Positions 1 through 9,000 are shown, counted from the first letter of the stretch. The stretch: DNA of 9,958 nt from Betaproteobacteria bacterium HGW-Betaproteobacteria-2 (GCA_002842255.1 PHCM01000036.1:1-9958), one strand, 5' to 3'. Notes: generated by a model from the letters alone, not told the origin. Made by a program: numbers and translations.

Positions 1-926
1 ACCGAATCGAGTAAGGTAAACGTGAGATAGCTGTGCATTTTGATCATGGCGAATTCCTGCCGGGTCAGCTGGCCGGGCTTTTCAAGAATTTCGTTGGGCA
101 CGCCGATTTTACCAAGGTCATGCAGGGTAGCTGCCAGCTCAAGTTCCACCCTTTCAGATTCGGGCAACCCGAGCAATATACCCAGCGAGTTTGTACAGGA
201 GCTGACTCCTGCCGTATGTGAAGCTGTATATTTCGAGCGGAAATCAATGATGGCGGTAAAAAACTCTTCCATTTTGAGCGCCGCCGCCGCATCGCCGTAG
301 ATATGCTGCACCGGTCCCTTGTATTTGAGGAAATTCATCAAGTTCGGGGCCGTCAGTTCAAGCCAGAACGCCTCATTCTCCGAAATGCACAGGAAGAGTT
401 CCACCACGCGAGTATGGATAATCTTGCCGGCCATATTGTGCATCTTCTCGCGCAATGCTGAAGTCTGATTGAGAATATAGCCCTCCCGGTCGATTTCACG
501 CTCCAGCTTTTCCGCCAGCATCAGCATTTGCGCTTCCATCACATCCGGCGCATCGATCGATTCATTGCAACGGCACCAGGGTGTGTGATGCAATCGTACC
601 ATTTTGGCAGACGCTGCCAGCCAGGGCACCTGACGGTAGATCAGTTCACCGCGCAAGCAATGCGGTTCACAATCTTCGGCCTCGAATTCATAATGACTGA
701 TTTTCTCCAGCGCGGTAAATGCGCCAATATCATGCAACATGGCCGCCAGAAAAAGCTTTTCAATTTGAGCGGGTGCAAGCACAGCCTCTTCTGCCATTTT
801 CCAGCAAATATAGGCCGTACGTAACTGATGCAAGGCAAGCTTGTGATGTGCGACATCCATGGCCTCGGAGATTGAGAACATGAGATCGGACATGTTAATC
901 TGCTTGCCGCTGATTCTCGTTTTCAT
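1..926 (-). CDS. Two-module HD / HD-GYP phosphohydrolase, likely c-di-GMP signalling (partial, C-terminus off the window)
   Basis: Reading the minus strand from the ATG at 926-924 gives 308 uninterrupted codons running off the left edge. Residues about 25-180 form a first HD-like module with a late His (H33), LHDIG at 64-68 and a histidine pair at 113-114. Residues about 230-308 begin a HD-GYP domain: a helix starting SHTAGVSSC (H237), then LHDLGKIGVPNEIL with H269/D270/K273, then KPGQLTRQEF and H298. The HHE-DG-GYP segment that names the family would lie beyond position 1, so the GYP triad is not seen. HD-GYP proteins hydrolyse c-di-GMP with a di- or tri-metal centre in the cytoplasm. No transmembrane segment or receiver domain is visible at the N-terminus. 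The start is supported by a GGGCGGA stretch 5 bases upstream; M12 is an alternative. It lies downstream of priA on the same strand, 189 bp away, so it probably has its own promoter. Whether the first HD module is catalytic is unknown. Confidence 0.85.
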   Translation of the reverse strand, partial: MKTRISGKQINMSDLMFSISEAMDVAHHKLALHQLRTAYICWKMAEEAVLAPAQIEKLFLAAMLHDIGAFTALEKISHYEFEAEDCEPHCLRGELIYRQVPWLAASAKMVRLHHTPWCRCNESIDAPDVMEAQMLMLAEKLEREIDREGYILNQTSALREKMHNMAGKIIHTRVVELFLCISENEAFWLELTAPNLMNFLKYKGPVQHIYGDAAAALKMEEFFTAIIDFRSKYTASHTAGVSSCTNSLGILLGLPESERVELELAATLHDLGKIGVPNEILEKPGQLTRQEFAMIKMHSYLTFTLLDS

Positions 927-1115
927 TAATTCCGCCCATTTCTTGATTTTTATTAGCGTCTTAATTACTGATTACAGAGAATTCCACAGCAGCCCGTTGT
1001 ATAAACCGGGAACTACCAGCTGAATAAGCTACCACCCATTCATTTAATAATCAATGAGATAAATTCACTCATCAGTACGGAGAATGGCAACAACAGCCAC
1101 CGGCAAGCAGCGAAC
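927..1115 (-). other. AT-rich gap between priA stop and the HD-GYP gene
   Basis: This 189-bp minus-strand leader of the HD-GYP gene contains no gene that I can support. On the minus strand it holds a TATACA hexamer (998-1003), a possible -10 with no convincing -35. It also holds an imperfect AT-rich dyad, ATGAG/CTCAT (arms 1054-1058 and 1068-1072). A 10-codon reading frame starting ATGAGTGAA on the minus strand lies over this dyad, but it has no Shine-Dalgarno sequence that I can see and is probably chance. I see no strong terminator after priA. Confidence 0.4.
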
Positions 1116-3299
<2,184 letters not shown>

Positions 3300-3307
3300 G
3301 AAATCGG

Positions 3308-3337
3308 TTATGGCTTGCGGGCTCAGTAGGTTAAAAT
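3308..3337 (+). promoter_or_regulatory. Candidate argS promoter in the priA/argS divergent region
   Basis: A good -10 hexamer TAAAAT lies at 3332-3337, with a weak TTATGG (3308-3313) 18 bp upstream as the only possible -35. Transcription would begin near 3344, leaving a leader of about 24 nt before the TTG start at 3368. The complement of the same AT-rich block could serve the priA promoter. With only 68 bp between the two starts, their promoters must overlap or abut. This is pattern matching only. Confidence 0.35.
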
Positions 3338-3367
3338 AGCGTTTTTGAACGAATAGTCGATTCTGCC

Positions 3368-5041
3368 TTGAAAGCACATCTTACCGAATTACTCAGCATC
3401 GCCGCAAAAAGCCTGAACACGGACGGCATCGGCGCAGATAGTCTGCCGCTCGATATTCAGCTGGAACGTCCGAAGAATGCCGACCACGGCGATTTTTCCA
3501 GCAACTTGGCCATGATGCTGGCCAAACCACTACGCCAAAACCCGCGTGCGATTGCCGAAAGCCTGATCAAGGCACTGCCTGCGTCCGAATACATTTCGCG
3601 TATCGAGATTGCCGGTGCCGGTTTCATCAATTTCCATCTGAGCCCCAAGGCTCAACAGGCAGTGGTTCACGAGATTCAGCAACAAGGTGAACGCTTTGGC
3701 CATCACCAGACCGGCGGTGGCCGCAAGCTGCAGATCGAATTCGTTTCCGCCAACCCGACCGGCCCATTGCACGTCGGCCATGGCCGCGGCGCGGCTGTCG
3801 GCGATTGCCTCGCACGCCTGATGAAAGCCAACGGCTGGGATGTCACCCGCGAGTTTTACTACAACGACGCCGGTGCCCAGATCGACAACCTGAGCAAATC
3901 AGTACAAGCCCGCTGCAAGGGCATTTCGCCAGAAGATACCGCCTTCCCGGAAAACGGCTACCGTGGCGAATACATCGTAGATATTGCCAAGGCCTACCTG
4001 GCAAAGGAAACCGTCATTGCCGATGACATGAAATTCACGGCGACTGGCAATCCGGATGACGAAGAATCCATCCGCCATTTTGCCGTCGCCTATCTGCGCC
4101 ACGAGCAGGATCTCGACCTGCAGGCCTTCCAGATCCAGTTCGACGTCTTCTCGCTGGAATCCGCGCTCTATACGAATGGCCAGGTCGAAAGCACGGTACA
4201 GGCGCTGATTGCCAGCGGCCACACCTACGAGCAGGACGAGGCGCTTTGGCTGCGCACCACCGAATTCGGCGACGACAAGGATCGCGTCATGCGCAAGAAG
4301 GAAGGTGGCTACACCTATTTCGTGCCGGATGTTGCCTACCATGTGGGCAAATGGCAGCGCGGCTTCGTTCGTGTCATCAACGAGCAGGGCGCCGATCATC
4401 ACAGCACCATCACCCGCGTACGCGCCGGTCTGCAGGCGCTGGATATCGGCATCCCCAAGGTCTGGCCGGAATATGTGCTGCACCAGATGGTCACCGTCAT
4501 GCGCGGCGGCGAGGAAGTGAAGATTTCCAAGCGCGCAGGCAGTTACGTCACGCTGCGCGACCTGATCGAGGAAGTCGGCTGTGATGCCACGCGCTATTTT
4601 CTCGCAGCGCGCCGCGCCGATTCACAACTGGTATTCGATATCGACCTTGCCCGCGCGCAAACCAACGACAACCCAGTGTATTACATCCAGTACGCCCATG
4701 CCCGCATCTGCAGCGTACTGAACCAATGGAACGGCGACGTAAAAACGCTGGTAGCCGCCGACCTCAGCCCCTTGCAGGCCGAGCATGAGACGGCGCTGCT
4801 CAAGCGCCTGAGCGAATTCCCCGAAGTGGTATACCATGCCGGCGAGGAACTGGCGCCGCACATGATCGCCAACTACCTGAAAGACTTAGCCAGCGACCTG
4901 CATAGCTATTACAATGCAGAACAATTTCTGGTGGCGGATGAAGCACTGAAACTCGCGCGCATGGCACTGATACAGGCGACACAGCAAGTATTGAAGAACG
5001 GATTGCAGCTGCTCGGCGTCAGCGCGCCGGAAAAAATGTAA
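3368..5041 (+). CDS. argS: Arginyl-tRNA synthetase
   Basis: The protein is 557 residues, within the usual bacterial range for this class I synthetase, which charges tRNA-Arg with arginine in the cytosol using ATP. The Add-1 tRNA D-loop-binding domain occupies about 1-95, including [14 protein letters not shown]. The HIGH-type signature is HVGH at 135-138 within [24 protein letters not shown] sits near 342-350, and the KMSK-type loop is KISKR at 385-389. The anticodon-binding DALR-like helical domain runs from about 437 ([14 protein letters not shown]) to the C-terminus. The start is a TTG: the in-frame codons upstream reach a TAA at 3332-3334 with no ATG or GTG, and the family N-terminus aligns with this position. 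No clear Shine-Dalgarno sequence precedes it, so initiation may be weak. The SPOR gene follows 27 bp after the stop and is probably cotranscribed. Confidence 0.96.
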   Translation: MKAHLTELLSIAAKSLNTDGIGADSLPLDIQLERPKNADHGDFSSNLAMMLAKPLRQNPRAIAESLIKALPASEYISRIEIAGAGFINFHLSPKAQQAVVHEIQQQGERFGHHQTGGGRKLQIEFVSANPTGPLHVGHGRGAAVGDCLARLMKANGWDVTREFYYNDAGAQIDNLSKSVQARCKGISPEDTAFPENGYRGEYIVDIAKAYLAKETVIADDMKFTATGNPDDEESIRHFAVAYLRHEQDLDLQAFQIQFDVFSLESALYTNGQVESTVQALIASGHTYEQDEALWLRTTEFGDDKDRVMRKKEGGYTYFVPDVAYHVGKWQRGFVRVINEQGADHHSTITRVRAGLQALDIGIPKVWPEYVLHQMVTVMRGGEEVKISKRAGSYVTLRDLIEEVGCDATRYFLAARRADSQLVFDIDLARAQTNDNPVYYIQYAHARICSVLNQWNGDVKTLVAADLSPLQAEHETALLKRLSEFPEVVYHAGEELAPHMIANYLKDLASDLHSYYNAEQFLVADEALKLARMALIQATQQVLKNGLQLLGVSAPEKM

Positions 5042-5068
5042 CTGCAAGGCAACCCACAGGAAAACACA

Positions 5069-5665
5069 ATGACCCGCGATTACAAAAACTCCACATCTTC
5101 CCGCGAGAAAAAAACCAGCAAGGGCAGCCCGTTCTTTTCCGGTCTGCTGGTCGGCCTTTTGCTCGGTGTCGGCATCTCGGTCGTGCTGGCAATCTTCATC
5201 ACCGGCGGCAAAACACCGTTTGAGAACAAGGTCACGCCTGCGGCGGTGATCGAGGCTGATGAAAGTACAGAAACCCCGGCCGCCGTGCCCGATGCGCCGG
5301 CAGAAACCGAAGAAAAGCCAAGATTCGATTTCTACACCATCCTGCCGGGTAGCGAAACCCAGGTCACCGAACGCGAAATCCAGCAAAAGCAGGCCGAAAC
5401 CGTCAAGGTTGCAGAGACCTACTTCCTGCAGGTCGGCGCCTTCCAGACCGAACAGGAAGCCGACAACATGAAAGCCAAACTGGCATTGCAAGGCATGGAA
5501 GCCATCGTGCAAACTGCCGAGATTCCGGAAAAAGGCACCTGGCACCGCGTGCGCGTCGGCCCCTTTAGCGACGTCGGCCAGATCAACCGCGCCCGCGCAC
5601 AGTTGCTGGAAAACGGATTTACCGCTGATCTGATCAAGGTCGATAACAATGTACCCAATCAGTAA
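5069..5665 (+). CDS. FtsN-like inner-membrane protein with C-terminal SPOR domain
   Basis: The protein has 198 residues. A short basic cytoplasmic tail (1-20, rich in K/R/S) is followed by one transmembrane helix at about 22-44 (FFSGLLVGLLLGVGISVVL). A Pro/Ala/Glu-rich periplasmic linker spans about 50-84. A RFDFYTILPGSE motif at 85-96 is of the kind typical in proteobacterial FtsN/DedD-like SPOR proteins. The SPOR domain covers about 116-193, with YFLQVGAFQTEQEAD and then HRVRVGPFSD. SPOR domains bind septal peptidoglycan strands stripped of stem peptides, so a role at the division site is the usual inference. AGGA at 5058-5061 sits 7 bases before the ATG. It follows argS closely and precedes dsbA by 109 bp. 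It is probably the functional FtsN-type protein or a paralogue; which one cannot be settled from this window. Confidence 0.9.
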   Translation: MTRDYKNSTSSREKKTSKGSPFFSGLLVGLLLGVGISVVLAIFITGGKTPFENKVTPAAVIEADESTETPAAVPDAPAETEEKPRFDFYTILPGSETQVTEREIQQKQAETVKVAETYFLQVGAFQTEQEADNMKAKLALQGMEAIVQTAEIPEKGTWHRVRVGPFSDVGQINRARAQLLENGFTADLIKVDNNVPNQ

Positions 5666-5743
5666 ATATGCACCACGCAGTCAGCGCATCGTTCGGTTGA
5701 CGCGTTGAAAACTTTGTTGGCCGATTAAAGTCCATCAGCTACC

Positions 5744-5749
5744 CATAAT
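5744..5749 (+). promoter_or_regulatory. Possible -10 element ahead of dsbA
   Basis: CATAAT matches the consensus at five of six positions and lies 25 bp before the dsbA ATG, but no acceptable -35 is found at 16-18 bp spacing. TTGAAA (5705-5710) is too far upstream. dsbA could equally be read through from argS and the SPOR gene, because no terminator is seen in 5666-5774. Confidence 0.2.
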
Positions 5750-5774
5750 CAAGTTCAAGACAAGGAAATTCATA

Positions 5775-6398
5775 ATGAAAAAGCTGTTCGCCACCCTGAT
5801 GTTGCTAGCTTCCACCAGCCTGATGGCGGATCCGATGGTCGGAGTGGAATTCAACACCACTGCCCAGAATATCCCGACAGAGAATGCCGCCAAGGTCGAA
5901 GTCACCGAATTATTCTGGTACGGCTGCGGCCATTGCAACACGCTGGAACCGCAATTACATGCCTGGGCCAACAAACTTCCTGAAGATGTCGTCTTCAAGC
6001 GTGTTCCAGGACTGCCACGCCCGGACTGGGCACCGATGGCCAAGGCCTACTACGCAATGGAAACACTGGGTGTCCTCGACAAGCTGCACAACAAGCTGTT
6101 TGCCGCCATCCACAAGCAAAAGACCCTGAACCCGACCGACGAAAAGGCTGCCATCAACTGGGTAGCCAAGGAAGGCGGGCTGGACAAGGCCAAGGTTGAG
6201 GAAGCCTTCCGCTCATTCTCCACCAACACCAGCCTCAATCGCGCCGCCCAGATCTTCCGCGCTTCCGGCGCAACCGGTGTACCGTCACTGATCATCGACG
6301 GCAAGTACATCACTTCCAGCAGCATGGCTGGCGGCAACCACCAAGTGCTGAAAGTGGCGGATTACCTGATCGCCAAGGCTCGCGCTGAAAAGAAATAA
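5775..6398 (+). CDS. dsbA: Periplasmic thiol:disulfide oxidoreductase DsbA
   Basis: The precursor has 207 residues, close to the family size. It begins with a signal peptide, MKKLFATLMLLASTSLMA, with predicted cleavage before DP at about 19. The thioredoxin-fold active site is CGHC at 51-54 in FWYGCGHCNTLEPQ, and the cis-proline loop is TGVPS with P170. These are the only two cysteines, as expected for a DsbA that donates its disulfide to secreted proteins and is reoxidised by DsbB, which is not in this window. The helical insertion lies between about 65 and 150. The CGHC dipeptide differs from the CPHC of E. coli DsbA and matches the dipeptide of eukaryotic PDI; it is expected to tune redox potential. 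AAGGA at 5762-5766 lies 8 bases before the ATG. The SDR gene follows after 85 bp. Confidence 0.95.
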   Translation: MKKLFATLMLLASTSLMADPMVGVEFNTTAQNIPTENAAKVEVTELFWYGCGHCNTLEPQLHAWANKLPEDVVFKRVPGLPRPDWAPMAKAYYAMETLGVLDKLHNKLFAAIHKQKTLNPTDEKAAINWVAKEGGLDKAKVEEAFRSFSTNTSLNRAAQIFRASGATGVPSLIIDGKYITSSSMAGGNHQVLKVADYLIAKARAEKK

Positions 6399-6429
6399 TC
6401 AGCGCAGTCATCAACAAAAATACGGCTCC

Positions 6430-6446
6430 TGCTCAAGCAATGAGCA
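6430..6446. repeat. Short inverted repeat between dsbA and the SDR gene
   Basis: A perfect 6-bp dyad, TGCTCA and TGAGCA, is separated by 5 nt. No T-tract follows, so it is not a convincing intrinsic terminator. It could be an operator or chance. Confidence 0.3.
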
Positions 6447-6483
6447 TTGCAAAATCCAACAAAACCCCGGCCGGTGCTGAACC

Positions 6484-7251
6484 ATGAAAGTGTTCATCAC
6501 CGGCGCCTCCAGCGGCATAGGCGAGGCTTTTGCCAGACACTATGCAGCACAGGGCGCCACTCTCGGGCTGGTGGCACGCCGCGGCGAATTGCTGCAACAA
6601 CTTGCCTCCAGCCTCAACACACCGGTTGCCACTTATACACTTGATGTACGCGATGCCGATGCGCTGGCTCAGGCAGCGGACGATTTCATCCGGCGCCATG
6701 GTGTACCCGACATCGTCATTGCCAATGCAGGCGTCAGCCGCGGCACCCTGACCGAACAGAAAGAAGATACCGCGGCCTTCAAGGCCATCCTTGAAATCAA
6801 CATGCTGGGGCTGCTGCATACTTTCCAGCCGTTCATCGCCGGCATGAAAACACGCGGCGACGGCACGCTGGTCGGCATTGCCAGTATCGCCGGTGTCCGC
6901 GGTCTGCCCGGGGCAGGTGCTTACAGCGCTTCCAAGGCCGCTGCCATCAGCTATCTGGAAAGCTTGCGGGTGGAGATGCGGTCGCACGGCATCCATGTCA
7001 CCACCATAGCGCCCGGCTACATCAAAACCCCGATGACCGACGTCAATAGCTATTCCATGCCGTTCCTGATGGATGCCGATGTCGCGGCCGCCAAAATGGC
7101 CAAAGCCATCGCAGCCAAACGGCGCTTTGTCGTTGTTCCCTGGCAGATGGGCTGGCTCGCCAGGTTCATGCGCTTCATCCCGCCATTCATGTGGGACTGG
7201 GCCATGAAAAATGCGCCAAAAAAGGCCCATCTTGACTGGGATTGGCTCTAA
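6484..7251 (+). CDS. Classical short-chain dehydrogenase/reductase, substrate unknown
   Basis: The 255-residue single-domain Rossmann protein has the classical SDR set. The nucleotide-binding motif is TGASSGIG at 6-13, NAG is at 81-83, and the catalytic tetrad residues are N106, S134, Y147 and K151 (YSASK). The PG motif is at 177-178, followed by YIKTPM. An ARR pair at 31-33 after the second strand suggests NADP(H) preference; this is an inference. The C-terminal 35 residues are unusually aromatic and hydrophobic (VPWQMGWLARFMRFIPPFM) and may bind a lipid or membrane surface, as in some acyl-substrate SDRs. The start is fixed: an in-frame TGA lies at 6478-6480 directly upstream of this ATG. 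No strong Shine-Dalgarno sequence is seen. metC begins 2 bp after the stop, so the pair is probably cotranscribed and translationally coupled. The substrate cannot be named. Confidence 0.93.
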   Translation: MKVFITGASSGIGEAFARHYAAQGATLGLVARRGELLQQLASSLNTPVATYTLDVRDADALAQAADDFIRRHGVPDIVIANAGVSRGTLTEQKEDTAAFKAILEINMLGLLHTFQPFIAGMKTRGDGTLVGIASIAGVRGLPGAGAYSASKAAAISYLESLRVEMRSHGIHVTTIAPGYIKTPMTDVNSYSMPFLMDADVAAAKMAKAIAAKRRFVVVPWQMGWLARFMRFIPPFMWDWAMKNAPKKAHLDWDWL

Positions 7252-7253
7252 GC

Positions 7254-8432
7254 ATGGCGGATTCAAAACACCCGGCAAACAAACCACAGACCAGGCTGCT
7301 ACAACCGGGCCATGATACCGGCAGTAATTTTCGCAGCCTGAGCAGCGCCGTCGAGCGTGCATCCACCGTCGTTTTCCCTGATGTCGCCGCACTGCGTCAG
7401 CGCGACTGGCGAGACGAAACCCAGTATGCCTACGGCCTCAGCGGCACGCCGACCACCCGCCGCCTGGCCCGCAAGATCGCCATGCTGGAAGCTGGCGAAC
7501 ATTGCCTGCTGCTGCCCTCCGGCCTCGCTGCCATCAGCCTGACCATGCTAAGCCTGCTGAAGTCGGGCGATCATGTACTGTTGCCGGAAAACGCCTATGA
7601 GCCCGCCATCGAGTTCGCCAAATTTCTGCAATCGCAATATGGCATCGGGCTGGATTTCTACGACCCGCTTGATACCGCCAGCTTACAGTTCACGCCAGCC
7701 ACGCGTCTGCTCTGGGTAGAAACCCCGGGCTCGGTTTCCATGGAAGTGGCCGACCTCCCCGCCCTGAACCGCCTTGCCAAGGCACATGGCGCGCTGGTGG
7801 CGGTCGATGCTACCTGGGCCGCGAGCATCGCCATGCGGCCGCTGGAACTGGGGGCGGATATCTCGATTCAGGCGCTGACCAAATATCAATCCGGCGGCAG
7901 CGACGTGCTAATGGGCAGCATCGTCACCCGCGACAAGCAACTACATCAGCGGCTGGCACTGACCCATATGCAGTCCGGCACCGGCGTCAGCCCGGAAGAC
8001 TGCAATATCGTGCTGCGCAGCCTGCCGCATTACAAATTGCGCTATGAGGCACAGGACGCCTCTGCCCGCAAAATCGCCAGCTGGCTATTACAGCAACCGG
8101 CGGTTGCAGCCGTGCTGCACCCGGCGCTGGAAAGCGCTCCCGGTCACGACATCTGGCAACGTGATTTTTCCGCAGCAGCCAGCCTGTTTTCCATCATCTT
8201 GCAACCGCATATCCCACAAACCGCCATCGATCATTTCGTCGATCAATTGCAGCTGTTCCACATCGGTTTCAGCTGGGGCGGCAGCCATAGCCTGGCGCTA
8301 CCGTTCGAGATGCGCAATATCCGTAAATCCTGGCCTTACAAAGGTGGACTGGTGCGCCTGTATATCGGCCTGGAAGACACGGACGACCTGATTGCCGATC
8401 TTGCACAGGCGCTCAACAGCCTGCTGACCTAG
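7254..8432 (+). CDS. metC: Cystathionine beta-lyase / Cys-Met metabolism PLP enzyme
   Basis: The 392-residue fold-type I PLP enzyme cleaves cystathionine to homocysteine, pyruvate and ammonia in methionine synthesis. It tracks the proteobacterial MetC family: YGLSGTPTT near 60-68, PSGLAAISL, AYEPAIEF (Y115), ETPGSVSMEV near 156-165, D185 beneath the pyridine ring in DATWAA, PLP-binding lysine K210 in SIQALTKYQSGGSD, SWGG near 340-343 and RLYIGLEDTDDLIADL (R368 as carboxylate binder). In E. coli MetC, as I recall it, the segment after the first tyrosine is YGRRGT, whose first arginine contacts the PLP phosphate; here it is YGLSGT. Betaproteobacterial relatives may share this. The YES after SWGG is SHS here. 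The ATG at 7254 is preferred over the in-frame TTG at 7242, which would overlap the SDR stop. Related gamma-lyase or sulfhydrylase activities cannot be excluded. Confidence 0.9.
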   Translation: MADSKHPANKPQTRLLQPGHDTGSNFRSLSSAVERASTVVFPDVAALRQRDWRDETQYAYGLSGTPTTRRLARKIAMLEAGEHCLLLPSGLAAISLTMLSLLKSGDHVLLPENAYEPAIEFAKFLQSQYGIGLDFYDPLDTASLQFTPATRLLWVETPGSVSMEVADLPALNRLAKAHGALVAVDATWAASIAMRPLELGADISIQALTKYQSGGSDVLMGSIVTRDKQLHQRLALTHMQSGTGVSPEDCNIVLRSLPHYKLRYEAQDASARKIASWLLQQPAVAAVLHPALESAPGHDIWQRDFSAAASLFSIILQPHIPQTAIDHFVDQLQLFHIGFSWGGSHSLALPFEMRNIRKSWPYKGGLVRLYIGLEDTDDLIADLAQALNSLLT

Positions 8433-8435
8433 CCT

Positions 8436-8454
8436 GAACCGGTATTCCGGGTTC
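8436..8454 (+). terminator. Weak hairpin after metC
   Basis: GAACCGG and CCGGGTTC pair around a TATT loop with one bulged base, starting 4 nt after the metC stop. No T-run follows, so termination would be poor or would require Rho. It might also protect the transcript 3' end. Confidence 0.3.
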
Positions 8455-8500
8455 CGCTTGGAATCTTCCCGCCAAAAGTTTTATCATGGCAGTTCACTGT

Positions 8501-8529
8501 CTGACATATTGCGCCGCCTGTTATATGAA
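8501..8529 (+). promoter_or_regulatory. Candidate promoter of the first cupin gene
   Basis: CTGACA (8501-8506, five of six matches to the -35 consensus) is followed by an AT-rich -10 block. TATGAA (8524-8529) gives a 17-bp spacer. TATATG (8522-8527) has a TGT extension and a 15-bp spacer. The leader would be roughly 35 nt. A second candidate is TTGGAA (8458-8463) with TATCAT (8482-8487) at 18 bp. Confidence 0.35.
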
Positions 8530-8557
8530 CCCATGGCATGCGTCGCAAACCATGGAC

Positions 8558-8563
8558 AAGGAG
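8558..8563 (+). promoter_or_regulatory. Shine-Dalgarno that fixes the start of the first cupin
   Basis: AAGGAG lies 6 bases before the ATG at 8570. The reading frame is open upstream to at least 8486 with further methionines, but only the ATG at 8570 has this signal. It also matches the N-terminus of the second cupin, whose MSK start aligns with MSQ here. Confidence 0.85.
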
Positions 8564-8569
8564 CACAAC

Positions 8570-8845
8570 ATGTCTCAAATCAAGGTTGAACATAATCCGG
8601 ATGATGCCCGCCTGAAAGCCTTGGGCGTATCTTCCTGGCCTACCTGGTCCAAGGAGGTTTCCACCTTTCCCTGGTCCTACAGCGAACAGGAAGTCGCCTA
8701 TATCCTGGAAGGCGAAGTGACAGTTACGCCGAAAGACGGTGCACCGGTCAGTTTCGGCGCCGGTGACCTGGTGACGTTCTCGCCCGGTCTGTCCTGCACC
8801 TGGGAAGTGAAAAAGCCGCTACGCAAGCACTACCAGTTCGGCTGA
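8570..8845 (+). CDS. Small single-domain cupin protein, DUF861/Cupin_3-like, copy 1
   Basis: The 91-residue protein consists essentially of one small cupin barrel. Its landmarks are LGVSSWPTWSKEVSTFPW (19-36), EVAYILEGEVTVTPKDG (41-57), the second cupin motif FGAGDLVTFSPGLSCTWEV (62-80) and the C-terminal KPLRKHYQF. The family resembles the Cupin_3/DUF861 group related to ureidoglycine aminohydrolase cupin domains, but single small members have no established function that I can name. The HxH of cupin motif 1 is absent (WSYSEQE in its place) and the motif 2 histidine position holds tryptophan, so a classical metal site is unlikely. There is no signal peptide, so it is cytosolic. It is one of a tandem pair: about 53 of 91 positions are identical to copy 2 by hand alignment. 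It follows metC after 137 bp with its own likely promoter. Function unknown; ligand binding or a scaffold role is speculation. Confidence 0.85.
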   Translation: MSQIKVEHNPDDARLKALGVSSWPTWSKEVSTFPWSYSEQEVAYILEGEVTVTPKDGAPVSFGAGDLVTFSPGLSCTWEVKKPLRKHYQFG

Positions 8846-8899
8846 AAACCTGAGAAAACCGCAGCCGACATAGATCCGCGTCGGCTGGCCTCAGTCAGC
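8841..8899. repeat. Three-tier nested inverted repeat between the cupin genes
   Basis: The core is a perfect 8-bp stem, CAGCCGAC (8862-8869) with GTCGGCTG (8880-8887), around a 10-nt loop. Outside it CTGAG (8850-8854) pairs with CTCAG (8890-8894), and GCTGA (8841-8845, overlapping the cupin stop codon) pairs with TCAGC (8895-8899). The left arm carries A-rich bulges and the right arm is nearly continuous. A run of A, not T, follows on the plus strand, so this is not a standard intrinsic terminator for copy 1. It may be a Rho-dependent 3' end structure or an RNA-processing or protein-binding element. Confidence 0.6.
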
Positions 8900-8916
8900 A
8901 AAAACCCTTATACTTC

Positions 8917-8935
8917 GGCCTACGTAAAGTAGGTC
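8917..8935. repeat. Small hairpin downstream of the nested repeat
   Basis: CCTAC (8919-8923) and GTAGG (8929-8933) pair around GTAAA. The stem extends by a G-T wobble and a G-C pair to 8917-8935. There is no T-tract. It could be an operator dyad or part of the same structured leader. Confidence 0.35.
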
Positions 8936-8971
8936 AGAGCACTCGCTGTACGCCTGTTTTGCAATCCCTTT

Positions 8972-9000
8972 TTGTCATTACACAACCCGTATGCTGAATT
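8972..9000 (+). promoter_or_regulatory. Candidate promoter of the second cupin gene, with overlapping dyad
   Basis: TTGTCA (8972-8977, five of six matches to the -35) is followed at 17 bp by TGAATT (8995-9000), a poor -10 rescued by a TGC extension at 8992-8994. Transcription would start near 9007, leaving a leader of about 19 nt containing the Shine-Dalgarno AAAGGA (9015-9020). A perfect dyad, GCTGAA-T-TTCAGC (8993-9005), overlaps the -10 and could be an operator. Confidence 0.4.

Noticed and set aside
1041..1072. Ten-codon reading frame on the minus strand between priA and the HD-GYP gene
   Set aside because: It has no ribosome-binding signal, is very short and is easily explained by chance.
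3300..3377. N-terminal extension of PriA by 26 residues
   Set aside because: The frame is open but would overlap the divergent argS start, and the PriA family begins at the methionine of MTAPILKVAL (3299).
3899..4483. Minus-strand open frame inside argS
   Set aside because: It is antisense to conserved catalytic parts of ArgS and shows no family resemblance or start signal.
4886..5545. Minus-strand open frame over the argS end and the SPOR gene
   Set aside because: It is phenylalanine-, glycine- and leucine-rich shadow sequence opposite two supported genes.
6433..7392. Long minus-strand open frame (319 codons) opposite the SDR and metC
   Set aside because: It lies antisense to two clear protein families, its composition (rich in H, G and C) is that of a GC-bias shadow, and no domain is recognisable.
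8531..8555. Two CCATGG palindromes and a GCATGC in the leader of cupin copy 1
   Set aside because: They are short palindromes 13 nt apart in a GC-rich leader. Without conservation data they are likely chance.
8486..8569. N-terminal extension of cupin copy 1 by 28 residues
   Set aside because: No Shine-Dalgarno sequence precedes the upstream start. AAGGAG sits correctly before 8570, and the N-terminus then aligns with copy 2.
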